Shown here: in pieces, positions 1 to 7,736 of the stretch
Layout of the letters: the number at the start of each line of letters is the position of its first letter
Numbering within the stretch: the first letter of the stretch is position 1
Assembly: GCF_001672755.1 (NCBI RefSeq)
Contig: NZ_LZKI01000169.1
Location: 1-45,122 of the forward strand
Origin: Mycobacterium colombiense
GTDB taxonomy: Bacteria > Actinomycetota > Actinomycetes > Mycobacteriales > Mycobacteriaceae
Direction of reading: 5' to 3'
Length of the DNA stretch: 45,122 bases
Made by a program: the position numbers and the translations under genes
Notes under the pieces: generated by a model
Seen by the model: the letters and a program-made list of their open reading frames with translations, nothing else
The model's database searches: none
Told to the model about the DNA's origin: nothing

Positions 1-83
1 AACGTCGGGATCTGACAACGGGACTGGTGACCATGTGCACCGGCGGCGGGATGGGCACGGCGACGATCATCGAGCGGGTGTGA
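1..83 (+). CDS. acetyl-CoA acetyltransferase (thiolase), C-terminal end only
   Basis: Only the last 26 codons are in the window, read from base 3 to the TGA at 81-83. They end in TMCTGGGMGTATIIERV, the C-terminal loop of thiolases that carries the active-site cysteine followed by the glycine run. Thiolases perform the last step of fatty-acid beta-oxidation, splitting 3-ketoacyl-CoA with free CoA, or the reverse condensation. The next gene starts two bases after this stop, so the two are almost certainly one transcript. With the hydratase, racemase-like protein and dehydrogenase downstream this is an acyl-CoA degradation operon. The rest of the gene lies to the left of the window, so its exact subfamily cannot be judged. 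Confidence 0.85.
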   Translation, partial: RRDLTTGLVTMCTGGGMGTATIIERV

Positions 84-85
84 CC

Positions 86-862
86 ATGCCGGATACCGTC
101 GAGCTCGAGCGGCTTGGCAACGAGGTCGTCATTCTGCGGCTCAATCGCCCGCGGCGGCTCAACGCCATCGACGAGGCGATGCAAACCGAATTGCGGCGGG
201 CCTTGGGCGATCTGACCGTTGACCGCTCGGTGCGCGCCGTCGTGCTGACCGGCGCCGGACGCGGGTTCTGCGCGGGTATCGACATGCGCGACTTCGGCCC
301 CTCCATGCTGGACGCGAGCGCCCCCGCGCTGGACCGGATGCGTTTTCAGGAGCGGATGGCCGCCCTCGCCGAAGCAGTGCACGCGTTGCCGCAGCCCGTC
401 ATCGCCGCGGTCAACGGTCCCTGCGTGGGCGCGGGACTGGCGCTGTGCCTGGCCGCTGATATCCGAATCTGCTCGGCTGCAGCATCTTTCGGCAACGCCG
501 CCATCCTGCTCGGGCTCTCGGGCGCCGAGATGGGCATGAGCTACCACCTGCCGCGCATCGTCGGCACCAGCGTGGCCGCCGACTGGATGCTCACCGGGCG
601 CACCGTGTCGGCCACCGAGGCCGACCGACGGGGTCTGGTCAGTGAGGTCGTCGACGCGGACCGACTGGCCGACCGCGCGGTGGAGTTGGCGTCGCTGATC
701 GCGAGCCATGCCCCGCTCGGAGCCCAACTGACCAAGCGCGCCCTTCAGGTCAACACCGACGCCACCAGCCTGGCGGCGGCCATGGAACTGGAGAACCGCA
801 ATCAGGTGATTTCGCACGCGACCGACGAGGCGGCCGATCGCCGCAAGAAGTGGTCTTCATGA
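86..862 (+). CDS. enoyl-CoA hydratase/isomerase family protein
   Basis: Crotonase-fold protein of 258 residues, the usual size for bacterial EchA proteins. The oxyanion-hole segments are visible: GRGFCAGIDMRDF in the first half and AAVNGPCVGAGLALCLAADIR further on, followed by SAEMGMSY-like active-site loop sequence and a helical C-terminus. The ATG at 86 is chosen because it follows the thiolase stop by two bases and gives the normal crotonase start (a beta strand rich in V and L); a reading from 35 would overlap the thiolase. The stop at 860-862 overlaps the next start as ATGA. The family hydrates trans-2-enoyl-CoA or isomerises the double bond; the substrate cannot be read from sequence. 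The neighbours suggest degradation of a branched acyl chain. Confidence 0.88.
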   Translation: MPDTVELERLGNEVVILRLNRPRRLNAIDEAMQTELRRALGDLTVDRSVRAVVLTGAGRGFCAGIDMRDFGPSMLDASAPALDRMRFQERMAALAEAVHALPQPVIAAVNGPCVGAGLALCLAADIRICSAAASFGNAAILLGLSGAEMGMSYHLPRIVGTSVAADWMLTGRTVSATEADRRGLVSEVVDADRLADRAVELASLIASHAPLGAQLTKRALQVNTDATSLAAAMELENRNQVISHATDEAADRRKKWSS

Positions 863-2001
863 CCGGTCCGCTACGCGGCGTGCGCATCGTCATGATGGGC
901 GGATTGGGGCCCGCACCGTTTTGCGGAATGCTATTGGGAGACTTGGGCGCCGACGTCATCCGCATCGACGCCCTGGCCGGCGTTGACGGCCCGCTGCCCG
1001 TCGACCACACCGTCCGCCGCAGCCAGCGGTCACTGGCCGCCGACGTCAAGGATCCGCGCGGCCGGGACCTCGTCCATCGGCTGGCCGCCGGCGCCGACGC
1101 CTTCGTCGACGTGTACCGGCCCGGGGTGGCCGAACGCCTCGGCATCGGTCCGGATGCGCTGCGGGAACGCAATCCCCGCCTGGTCTATGCCCGCATGACC
1201 GGCTACGGACAGGACGGGCCGCTGGCCGGTCACGCGGGTCACGACATCAATTACCTTGCCCTGACGGGCGCCCTGCACGCCATCGGCACCGCCGAATCAC
1301 CGGTCCCGCCATTGAATCTCGTCGGCGACTATGGCGGCGGCGGAATGCTGTTGGCGGTCGGGCTGCTCAGCGCGATCCTCGAGGCCCGCGAGTCGGGTGC
1401 GGGTCAGGTCCTCGACGTGGCGATGGTCGACGGCGTCGCCGCCCTGCTGGCACCGTATTTCGGCATGCTTCCCGCCGGTACGTGGCGTGACCGGCGTCAG
1501 GACAATCTGCTCGACGGCGCCGCCCACTTCTACGGGGCCTACGCCACGGCCGACGGGGGCCACATCGCCGTCGGCGCCATGGAGCCGAAGTTCTACGCCG
1601 AACTGTGCGACCGGCTCGACGTGGACGTGCCCCACGACGATGGCGATCCGACGGCGTGGGCCGCCCACCGGGCCGCGCTGGCCGCGCGCTTCGCCGAGAA
1701 GACCCGCGACGAGTGGGGGCGTCTCCTCGATACCCCGGGATGCTGTGCGACACCGGTGCTTTCGTTGGCCGAGGCGCCGCAGCATCCGCACAACGTCGCG
1801 CGACAGACGTTCATCGAGCTCGATGGCATCACGCAACCCGCACCGACGCCGCGCTTTTCCCGGACCCGTCCGGCTAGGCCGGCATCTCCGTCGTTGCCGG
1901 GCGATCACACCCGCGCGCTGCTGGGCGAACTGGGATTGGACACACAGGCCATCACCGAGCTGGAAGATGCAGGCGTGGTGGCGCAGAGCGAGAAGGGGTA
2001 A
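859..2001 (+). CDS. CaiB/BaiF family protein, alpha-methylacyl-CoA racemase type
   Basis: A 380-residue class III CoA-transferase fold protein. The N-terminus (LRGVRIVMMGGLGPAPF, then LGADVIRID) is the CoA-binding part. It has the racemase residues in the expected order: His in GHDINYLALTGAL, Asp in LVGDYGGGGMLLAVG and Glu in AVGAMEPKFYAEL. In the mycobacterial racemase MCR these are the His/Asp/Glu set that inverts 2-methyl branches. The ATG at 859 overlaps the previous stop as ATGA, a coupled start; a GTG nine bases earlier is less likely. A racemase beside a dehydrogenase and hydratase fits degradation of 2-methyl-branched acyl-CoA such as sterol side chains or pristanate-like lipids, which is inference. 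A plain CoA transferase is the alternative. Confidence 0.82.
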   Translation: MTGPLRGVRIVMMGGLGPAPFCGMLLGDLGADVIRIDALAGVDGPLPVDHTVRRSQRSLAADVKDPRGRDLVHRLAAGADAFVDVYRPGVAERLGIGPDALRERNPRLVYARMTGYGQDGPLAGHAGHDINYLALTGALHAIGTAESPVPPLNLVGDYGGGGMLLAVGLLSAILEARESGAGQVLDVAMVDGVAALLAPYFGMLPAGTWRDRRQDNLLDGAAHFYGAYATADGGHIAVGAMEPKFYAELCDRLDVDVPHDDGDPTAWAAHRAALAARFAEKTRDEWGRLLDTPGCCATPVLSLAEAPQHPHNVARQTFIELDGITQPAPTPRFSRTRPARPASPSLPGDHTRALLGELGLDTQAITELEDAGVVAQSEKG

Positions 2002-2004
2002 CCG

Positions 2005-3300
2005 ATGTCGTGGGATTTCTCCACCGACCCGCAGTGGGCAGAACAACTGCAATGGGTCGAAGGCTTCGTGCGCGAGGAGTGCGAGCCGATCGATTTGATT
2101 GTCAAGGAATCTCACGACCTCAACGACCCGGTGCGGCAGGCGCTGATCCCGCCGCTGCAGGAGGTGGTGAAAAAGCGCGGGCTGTGGGCGACGCACCTGG
2201 GCCCGCACCTGGGCGGCCCGGGCTACGGGCAGGTGAAGCTGGCGCTGCTCAACGAGATCCTGGGCCGCTCGGAATGCGCGCCGATCGTCTTCGGCTCGCA
2301 GGCGCCCGATTCGGGCAACAGCGAGATCCTGGCGCACTACGGCACACCCGAGCTCAAGGAGCGATACCTGGAGCCGCTGCTGGACAACCGCATCATCTCG
2401 TGTTTCTCAATGACCGAGCCGCAGGGCGGGGCCGACCCGAAGGTGTTTCGCACCACCGCGGTGCAGGACGGCGATCACTGGGTCATCAACGGAGAGAAGT
2501 GGTTTTCGTCGTTCGCCTCGATGGCGTCGTTCATCATCGTGATGGCGATGACCGACCCGGAGGCGCCGCCTTATGAGCGTTACTCGATGTTCGTCGTTCC
2601 CGGCGACACTCCCGGTATCAACGTGCTGCGCGACGTCGGGCTGGGTTACCAGCCGACGGGCGGTGGCCGTGAGGGTTATGTCCGCTACGAAAACGTCCGC
2701 GTGCCAGCCGATAACATGTTGGGCCCGCGCGGCGGGGCGTTCGTCGTTGCCCAGACTCGCCTGGGCGGCGGGCGAATTCACCACGCGATGCGCACCGTGG
2801 GCCTGGTCCGCCGGATCTACGACATGATCTGCGAGCGCGCGGTGTCGCGCTACACCCAGGGCGAGGCACTGGCCAACAAGCAGCTCGTGCAGGAGATGGT
2901 CGCCGACTCGTGGATGGAGATCGAGGCGTTCCGGCTGCTGACCCTTCAAACGGCTTGGAAGATCGACCAATTCAACGATTACAAGGCCGTCCGGGCCGAC
3001 ATCTCCGCGGTGAAGGCGATGATGCAGAAGGTCCTGCACGACCTGTCCTCGCGGGCACTTCAGGTGCACGGGTCGTTGGGCACCACCCACGAGATGCCGT
3101 TCGTGCAGTACCTGGTCGAGTCGTTCGTGCTCGGGCTGGCCGACGGTCCGACCGAGGTACACAAGGTCACGCTGGCCCGGCTGCTGCTGAAAGACCGGGC
3201 ACCCGCGCCCGATCTGTTTCCGTCCGAGCATCTGCTGCGGTTGCGCGCGGCCGCCGAGGCCAAGTTCGCCGACAAGCTGGCGGGCATCCCGCGCGGTTGA
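2005..3300 (+). CDS. acyl-CoA dehydrogenase (FadE-like)
   Basis: A 431-residue flavoprotein of the acyl-CoA dehydrogenase family, starting three bases after the racemase stop behind an AGAAGGGG ribosome site (1991-1998). Domain order is normal: a helical N-terminal domain, a beta domain containing CFSMTEPQGGADP and NGEKWFSSFA (flavin and substrate contacts), and a C-terminal helical domain with ALQVHGSLGTTHEMP. It catalyses the FAD-linked 2,3-desaturation of acyl-CoA, passing electrons to electron-transfer flavoprotein. The length is a little above the 380-400 of classical enzymes and matches the mycobacterial FadE group with a longer N-terminus. It is the last gene of the plus-strand operon; the next gene converges from the other strand 12 bases away. 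Confidence 0.88.
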   Translation: MSWDFSTDPQWAEQLQWVEGFVREECEPIDLIVKESHDLNDPVRQALIPPLQEVVKKRGLWATHLGPHLGGPGYGQVKLALLNEILGRSECAPIVFGSQAPDSGNSEILAHYGTPELKERYLEPLLDNRIISCFSMTEPQGGADPKVFRTTAVQDGDHWVINGEKWFSSFASMASFIIVMAMTDPEAPPYERYSMFVVPGDTPGINVLRDVGLGYQPTGGGREGYVRYENVRVPADNMLGPRGGAFVVAQTRLGGGRIHHAMRTVGLVRRIYDMICERAVSRYTQGEALANKQLVQEMVADSWMEIEAFRLLTLQTAWKIDQFNDYKAVRADISAVKAMMQKVLHDLSSRALQVHGSLGTTHEMPFVQYLVESFVLGLADGPTEVHKVTLARLLLKDRAPAPDLFPSEHLLRLRAAAEAKFADKLAGIPRG

Positions 3301-3312
3301 GCGCGGACCCGG

Positions 3313-4029
3313 TCAGACCGCCTTGGTGACGCCGACGTAGGACAGCACAACGTCGGAATCGTCGGTCACCCGATTGAGCACCGCATAGGAGCGGATGAAC
3401 GACTGGCCCACGCAGCCGTCGATCTTGACGTGGAAGTTGCTGACCATGACCCAGGGATTCGGGCCGCGGAACTGTTTCTTGACCACCGGCACCACGACCA
3501 CGAGGCCGGGCTTGAGCCCCACGTTGAGCACGCCAGCGATCGGAGCAACGACCAACGGCAGCACGTCTCCGGGCACGCCGGTCACCGGTCCCGTCACACC
3601 CGGGGTGATGCCCGCGCTGCCGCCGATCGTGACGCCGTCGGACGTGCTCATGTCGATTCCACAACCGATCTCGTAACCCACCTCGAGCACACCCTGGGGC
3701 CGTCCCGGACCCGCCAGCGAGCCGACGAAAATGCCGCTGGCGAGGTATTCGCGGGAGGACACCGCGGTGGTCAGCGGCGCCACCGGAACCTGCGCCTCGT
3801 CTCTGGCGCCCAGGCCCAGGGTCCAGCCGTCCGGGGTGTTGAGGATTACCGGAGGATTCGACGGCACCGCTCCGTCGGCCACCGGCGCCGCTTCCGGAGG
3901 GGGCGGGGCGGCATCGGGATCCGCGCCCGTTGTCGGCGCCGTGGGCAAAGAAACAGCCAGGCACACGGCGGCCACCAGGGCGCGACGAACGACCGCGGCT
4001 ATGGGCCTCACGGGCGTCACCGTACGCAC
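3313..4029 (-). CDS. MspA-family porin
   Basis: A 238-residue exported protein. The N-terminus has arginines, a hydrophobic stretch (LVAAVCLAVSLPTAPTTGAD) and then a Pro/Ala-rich linker. The mature part has the MspA pattern: DGWTLGLGARDEAQ, TTAVSSREYLASGIFVG, then alternating small/hydrophobic strands and the late SYVGVTKAV end. MspA forms octameric water-filled channels in the mycobacterial outer membrane for small hydrophilic nutrients. M. tuberculosis lacks this family, so its presence points to a non-tuberculous species. The start read here is GTG at 4029; another GTG at 4020 is possible and no clear ribosome site decides between them. It is monocistronic, divergent from the small secreted protein gene and sharing a repeat-rich control region with it. 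Confidence 0.88.
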   Translation of the reverse strand: MRTVTPVRPIAAVVRRALVAAVCLAVSLPTAPTTGADPDAAPPPPEAAPVADGAVPSNPPVILNTPDGWTLGLGARDEAQVPVAPLTTAVSSREYLASGIFVGSLAGPGRPQGVLEVGYEIGCGIDMSTSDGVTIGGSAGITPGVTGPVTGVPGDVLPLVVAPIAGVLNVGLKPGLVVVVPVVKKQFRGPNPWVMVSNFHVKIDGCVGQSFIRSYAVLNRVTDDSDVVLSYVGVTKAV

Positions 4030-4085
4030 CCGGCAATTCGAGTAGCGAAATTTGCTGCGTGGCCGTTCGAAGTTGTTGTGTGTTT

Positions 4086-4096
4086 GTAACTGTTAC
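4086..4096. promoter_or_regulatory. perfect inverted repeat GTAACTGTTAC
   Basis: An 11-base perfect palindrome (GTAAC-T-GTTAC) in the divergent region between the porin gene and the small secreted protein gene. It directly precedes a 22-bp tandem repeat. Symmetric sites of this kind are typical dimer operators, but no regulator can be assigned. Confidence 0.35.
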
Positions 4097-4140
4097 GCGA
4101 TATGGGGATGCGGGTAGAGCGATATGGGAACACGGGTAGA
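4097..4140. repeat. two tandem copies of a 22-bp unit
   Basis: Copy 1 (4097-4118) and copy 2 (4119-4140) start with GCGATATGGG and end with CGGGTAGA, and match at 19 of 22 positions; the differences are confined to the middle. The period of 22 bp is about two helical turns, so a protein bound to each copy would sit on the same DNA face. The block lies 50-93 bases before the secreted protein start and 68 bases from the porin start. Confidence 0.75.
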
Positions 4141-4142
4141 AT
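4137..4142 (+). promoter_or_regulatory. possible -10 element TAGAAT
   Basis: TAGAAT fits the mycobacterial TANNNT -10 pattern and lies 47 bases before the ATG of the small secreted protein, at the end of the second 22-bp repeat. No convincing -35 is present, which is common in mycobacterial promoters. The equivalent place in repeat 1 reads TAGAGC, so only the second copy makes a good hexamer. Confidence 0.35.
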
Positions 4143-4189
4143 TGCCGTTTGAAAAGCCAACAGCCCCGGCACAAACCGAGGAGGCGGCG

Positions 4190-4438
4190 ATGACGCTTCG
4201 CACGCGCGCTCGCGGACTGCTCGTCTGCGCGACGACGGCCATCGCCCTGGCGAGCGGCGCCGGCGTCGCGCACGCGGACCCGAACATCGATCCGCGCCCC
4301 CAGCCGCCAGGGCTCAACGACGACGTGTGGAGTCCGTTCCCGACCACCTGGACCAATCCGTCCAATGAGGGCCAGCCCGTGAACGACACGGGTGACGTCG
4401 GGATGATCTGCGAAAATCTCTTGGTCCGCTGCCAGTAA
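4190..4438 (+). CDS. small secreted protein of unknown function
   Basis: An 82-residue protein with a clear Sec signal peptide: MTLRTRARG, a hydrophobic core (LLVCATTAIALASGAG) and a cleavage site VAHA-DPN. The mature protein is only about 50 residues, rich in Pro, Asp and Asn, with two cysteines near the C-terminus (MICENLLVRC) that could form a disulfide. The ATG at 4190 is chosen over upstream starts because GAGGAGG ends four bases before it and because the signal peptide begins there. Tiny secreted proteins with this DPN start after the signal are common in mycobacteria and mostly unstudied. It is monocistronic and converges on the phosphotransferase gene. Confidence 0.75.
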   Translation: MTLRTRARGLLVCATTAIALASGAGVAHADPNIDPRPQPPGLNDDVWSPFPTTWTNPSNEGQPVNDTGDVGMICENLLVRCQ

Positions 4439-4453
4439 GGCGTATCCCCGCCG

Positions 4454-5413
4454 CTAAGCCAGCGTCGATCTCGCGCGGTCGAGCAGTCTCGGCAAAACCG
4501 TTGCCATGGCTTCCAATTCGGCTCGCGGCGCGGCGCGCCGGCGGTTGTGTTTGACGATCAGCGACCAGGTGGCCGCGGACTTGAAGCACGCCAGCGCGGT
4601 GAACCACCCCAAATCGTCGACGTCGCAACCCAACTCAGACCGGTACAGCTCGGTGAGCTCGGCGATGGGTGGCACCATGCCGTCGGGCGCGGCAACACGC
4701 CGGTACGTGTCCGGGTCGCAGTTGATCAAAAACCAGCCCGCATCGATGCGCGGGTCGCCTATCGACCAGATCTCCCAGTCGATGACGGCGTTGACGCGTG
4801 GTCCGGCCACCAAGAGGTTGCCCAGCCGGAAGTCACCGTGCACCACGCGCGGCGCCATCGCGCTCGGCGCGCAATCCAGCAGCGCGTCGCGCACCGTCGG
4901 CCAGTCGGGCACCAGCGCCGGGTCGACGGTTCCCAGCGTGTCGGACCATCGGTGGACTTCGGCGGCCGGATCGACCACCGGCTCTTTGCCCAGCCCGAGG
5001 TCCGCCGGCGCGAGGCTGTGCAGCGCGGCCATGGTGCGGCACGCATTTCGGTACCGATCGCTTAGCTGAGGCACGGGTGGGCAATCGTCGAATAACGGCT
5101 CCACACAATCGCCTTCGATATGCGACATCACATACAGCGGTGGTGTGCCGGGCGGATCCCCCGCATCCTCCCACAGCACCTCCGGCACCGGAACACCGGT
5201 CGCGGCAAGCGCTTTGATGATGCGCGCCTGACGCAGCACGTCGCGATGTGCGACCGGTTCGACGCCTGGCGGGGCGACCTTGATCACCACGCGTCGACCG
5301 TCCGTGGCGCCCGCGAAGGTCAGACTGGACGCTCCCCCGGCCAGCGGGCGAACATCGGTGACACCGGCGCGGTCGAGTCGCCGGCGCAGCTCGGTGGGGT
5401 CGAGCTCGGCCAT
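4454..5413 (-). CDS. phosphotransferase family protein (APH/choline kinase fold)
   Basis: A 319-residue protein of the aminoglycoside-phosphotransferase fold. It shows the N-lobe nucleotide lysine (RRVVIKVAPP), the catalytic loop VVHGDFRLGNLL and the metal-binding segment AVIDWEIWSIGDP. Proteins of this class next to lipid genes are often annotated as acyl-CoA dehydrogenase-associated kinases (the ACAD10/11-type kinase, which in animals acts on 4-hydroxyacyl-CoA), while others act on small alcohols or drugs. It starts immediately after the SDR stop, with no bases between, so the two are translated together. The SDR partner suggests a metabolic rather than a resistance role. The substrate is unknown. 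Confidence 0.8.
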   Translation of the reverse strand: MAELDPTELRRRLDRAGVTDVRPLAGGASSLTFAGATDGRRVVIKVAPPGVEPVAHRDVLRQARIIKALAATGVPVPEVLWEDAGDPPGTPPLYVMSHIEGDCVEPLFDDCPPVPQLSDRYRNACRTMAALHSLAPADLGLGKEPVVDPAAEVHRWSDTLGTVDPALVPDWPTVRDALLDCAPSAMAPRVVHGDFRLGNLLVAGPRVNAVIDWEIWSIGDPRIDAGWFLINCDPDTYRRVAAPDGMVPPIAELTELYRSELGCDVDDLGWFTALACFKSAATWSLIVKHNRRRAAPRAELEAMATVLPRLLDRARSTLA

Positions 5414-6211
5414 TCAGCCCGCCGGCGCGGTCCAGCCGACCTCGGCGAGGAAAGGCTGGGTGTGTGCGACGCGCCCGGTCAGCGTCTTCGGATCACCCGT
5501 GCACAACCGGAACGCCGTCTCGGTGATCAGCGCGATGTCCTCGGTGTCGGTCTTGGCCAGATCCAGGGTGCCGGCGCCGGGCGTGGCCACCGGGTTGGAC
5601 GGGGCGGCGGCGTTCACCGCGATGCCGTCGTCATAGAGTTCGGCCGCAAGGCTTTTCGTCAACCGATTGAGCGCGGCCTTGACCGTGCCGTAGATGCCGA
5701 AGCCGGCGGTCCGGTCGAACTCCGAGAACGGCGGCCCGGGCGGCAGGTCGCCGCCCACCGAGGTCAGGTTCAAGATCCAGCCGCGACCACGCTCACGCAT
5801 CGCGGGGATCGCCAGCTGACACAGATGCAGGGGCCCCAGCACATGCATCTCCATCATCAGCCGGGCGCGTCGCTCGGGAAACCCGTCGAGGGGCCGCAGG
5901 AACGTCACCGCGGCATTGTTGACCAGGATGTCGGGCGCGCCGACGGCGCCGGTCACTTCGGCGAAAAGCCGCTCCCGGTCTTCGGATTGCGACAGATCCG
6001 CTTGGACCGCAATGGCTTTCCCGCCCGCGGCGACGATCTCGTCGCGCGTCTGACTCAGCGACCCCTGGTACTTCGGATCGGGGTCCATCGTGCGGGCGGT
6101 CAACGCCACCGTCGCGCCTTCCGAAGCCAGCCGGACGGCGATCGCCCTGCCCAGCCCCCGGCTGCTTCCGGTGACGAGAGCCACCATCCCGTCGCAGCGT
6201 TGTGCGCTCAT
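5414..6211 (-). CDS. SDR family oxidoreductase
   Basis: A classical short-chain dehydrogenase of 265 residues. It has the NAD(P)-binding GSSRGLGRAIAVRLA motif at the N-terminus, an ILVNNAAVT structural motif and the catalytic tyrosine/lysine as YGTVK. The ATG at 6211 is chosen because GGAGAGG lies six bases upstream. Many SDRs read NNAG at the third motif; here the last residue is Ala. The gene abuts the phosphotransferase gene and forms a two-gene operon with it. The family oxidises alcohols or reduces ketones; the substrate is not predictable. Confidence 0.82.
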   Translation of the reverse strand: MSAQRCDGMVALVTGSSRGLGRAIAVRLASEGATVALTARTMDPDPKYQGSLSQTRDEIVAAGGKAIAVQADLSQSEDRERLFAEVTGAVGAPDILVNNAAVTFLRPLDGFPERRARLMMEMHVLGPLHLCQLAIPAMRERGRGWILNLTSVGGDLPPGPPFSEFDRTAGFGIYGTVKAALNRLTKSLAAELYDDGIAVNAAAPSNPVATPGAGTLDLAKTDTEDIALITETAFRLCTGDPKTLTGRVAHTQPFLAEVGWTAPAG

Positions 6212-6300
6212 CGTCAACCTCTCCGAACCCGTCCGTTGCTGGAAACAGCTTCTCCGTATCAGAGAATGCCATTATCGCCGGTCGAGGGGAAGCCTCAGCT

Positions 6301-6720
6301 CTACGCCCTTCGGCGTAGCGCATCGAGCGAGTAGTCGCCGCCGCCGCAGAAGACCAGCAGGAAGAAGGCGAAGCAGAACAGGATCGCCAGGGCCCCACCG
6401 TTGCCGGCGGGAGGATCGGCGACGGGCCAAAGCGCCCTGGGTTGATGAATCGCGAAGTAGGCGACCGCCATCTCCCCCGACGCGACGAATGCGACGGCGC
6501 GGGTGAACAACCCGCTTGCGATGAGCAGACCCGCGACGATTTCGATCACCCCGGCGTACCACTCCGGCCAGACGCCGAACCCGATATGAACGGGCGAGCG
6601 GACTGGCCAGTCAAAGACGCTCCTCGACCCGTATGCGGCGAAAAGCAAGCCGTAGACGCAGCGAAACAGGCTGAGCACGGCAGGGGCGTAGCGGGCCAGT
6701 TTCTGGTCGAGCTCATTCAT
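6301..6720 (-). CDS. DoxX family membrane protein
   Basis: A 139-residue integral membrane protein with four hydrophobic segments. It has the DoxX pattern: an N-terminal helix with LFRCVYGLLFAAYG, then WPEWYAGVIEIVAGLLIASG, then a helix ending in FAIHQP, and a last helix FCFAFFLLVFCGGGDYSLD. Mycobacterial DoxX proteins have been linked to membrane oxidoreductase complexes and thiol stress, but this one has no neighbour that fixes a role. The ATG at 6720 shares a base with the hydrolase stop (TGATG), so it is coupled to it. No regulator is seen. Confidence 0.82.
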   Translation of the reverse strand: MNELDQKLARYAPAVLSLFRCVYGLLFAAYGSRSVFDWPVRSPVHIGFGVWPEWYAGVIEIVAGLLIASGLFTRAVAFVASGEMAVAYFAIHQPRALWPVADPPAGNGGALAILFCFAFFLLVFCGGGDYSLDALRRRA

Positions 6721-7643
6721 CACGCTGGCAAGGTTACGGTGGCGGCCCAGGCGAGCAGGCGACGCCACAGCCGATGCCGGCTCGACGCCATGTTGTGGCA
6801 GTGGGCGCTGTCGGCCAGCACGATCGTGGTGATGTCGGGGCTGCTCCGGTACAGACCGGCCTCGGCGCGCGGATCCGGCGAGACGTCGACCACGCCGTAA
6901 CCGACCAGCACCGGAACGTCGATCCGCGCCGCGTGCTCGGCGACGACGCCGGGGATCATCGCCGTGCCGAACACCCGGGGAACGACCGACTTGGCGGTGA
7001 CGGAGTCGGCCGCGACGACGTCGGCGGGCACGTCGGCGAGGTGGAACCAGCTCTGCAGGTGCTCGCGTGGCCCTTCGAAATACGGCTGCGGAAGGGCGGA
7101 CAGGATTTCGGCGGCCAGCTCGCTGCGGCCTTGCGGGGTGGCGCAGCGCGCGATGATCGCGGCATCCAGGTTCAGTGGCGCGACGTGTTGATTGGTGCAA
7201 CCCAGTACCGCCAGCCCGGCATAACTGGAAAACAACGCTTGCTGGGTGATGGCCAGATACCCGCCCAGCGAATGCGCCACAGCGACAGGCGGCGCGTGGA
7301 AGCCGATCGTGTCCGGCAGCGCGGAAACGGCGCACGCCAGCGTCGCGGCGATGTCGCCGAAGTCGAAATCGCTTGTGGGCTGCGAGCTTTCGCCGGTGCC
7401 CAAGGGATCGATCGTCACGACGGCGTAGCCGTTCTCGGTGGCGAAGCCGGCGAAGCTGTACCCGTGGTGGCCGGCGATGTCGAGGTCCCAGTATTCGCGG
7501 CTGTAGGTACCGCCCGGCAGGCAAACCAGCACCGCGGGGGCCCGCTCGCCGCCGCGGGCGGGATAGTACGTCGCGGCCAGTGACGCGCGTTCCCCGATCA
7601 CCTCGCTGACATCGAGCTTTAGCGGATGCCCGGCAAGCGTCAT
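6720..7643 (-). CDS. alpha/beta hydrolase
   Basis: A 307-residue hydrolase. The nucleophile elbow reads VAHSLGGYLA (Ser in A-H-S-L-G, with Ala instead of the usual first Gly). An Asp lies in the late VLVGYGVVDVSPDP region, and a His in DSAHCHNM near the C-terminus completes a plausible Ser-Asp-His triad. The oxyanion region is VCLPGGTYSREYW. The ATG at 7643 is chosen because GAAGGG lies eight bases upstream; the GTG at 7652 sits on top of that ribosome site. Likely an esterase or lipase-like enzyme of unknown substrate. It is the first gene of the hydrolase-DoxX pair and is divergent from mmr. Confidence 0.78.
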   Translation of the reverse strand: MTLAGHPLKLDVSEVIGERASLAATYYPARGGERAPAVLVCLPGGTYSREYWDLDIAGHHGYSFAGFATENGYAVVTIDPLGTGESSQPTSDFDFGDIAATLACAVSALPDTIGFHAPPVAVAHSLGGYLAITQQALFSSYAGLAVLGCTNQHVAPLNLDAAIIARCATPQGRSELAAEILSALPQPYFEGPREHLQSWFHLADVPADVVAADSVTAKSVVPRVFGTAMIPGVVAEHAARIDVPVLVGYGVVDVSPDPRAEAGLYRSSPDITTIVLADSAHCHNMASSRHRLWRRLLAWAATVTLPA

Positions 7644-7703
7644 ACGGCGCACCCTTCATCGGCGAGCGGGAGACGACGTCCATTGCCGCCCTGTCATGTA
7701 AAT

Positions 7704-7711
7704 ACGTACGT
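7704..7711. promoter_or_regulatory. palindrome ACGTACGT in the mmr/hydrolase divergent region
   Basis: A perfect 8-base palindrome in the 93-bp gap between the hydrolase start (7643) and the mmr start (7737), inside AAATACGTACGTGTACC. In M. tuberculosis mmr is repressed by the TetR protein Rv3066; no such gene is in this window. A dimer operator here is possible but unproven. Confidence 0.3.
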
Positions 7712-7736
7712 GTACCTGGGCATGCAAGGAGGCGTT

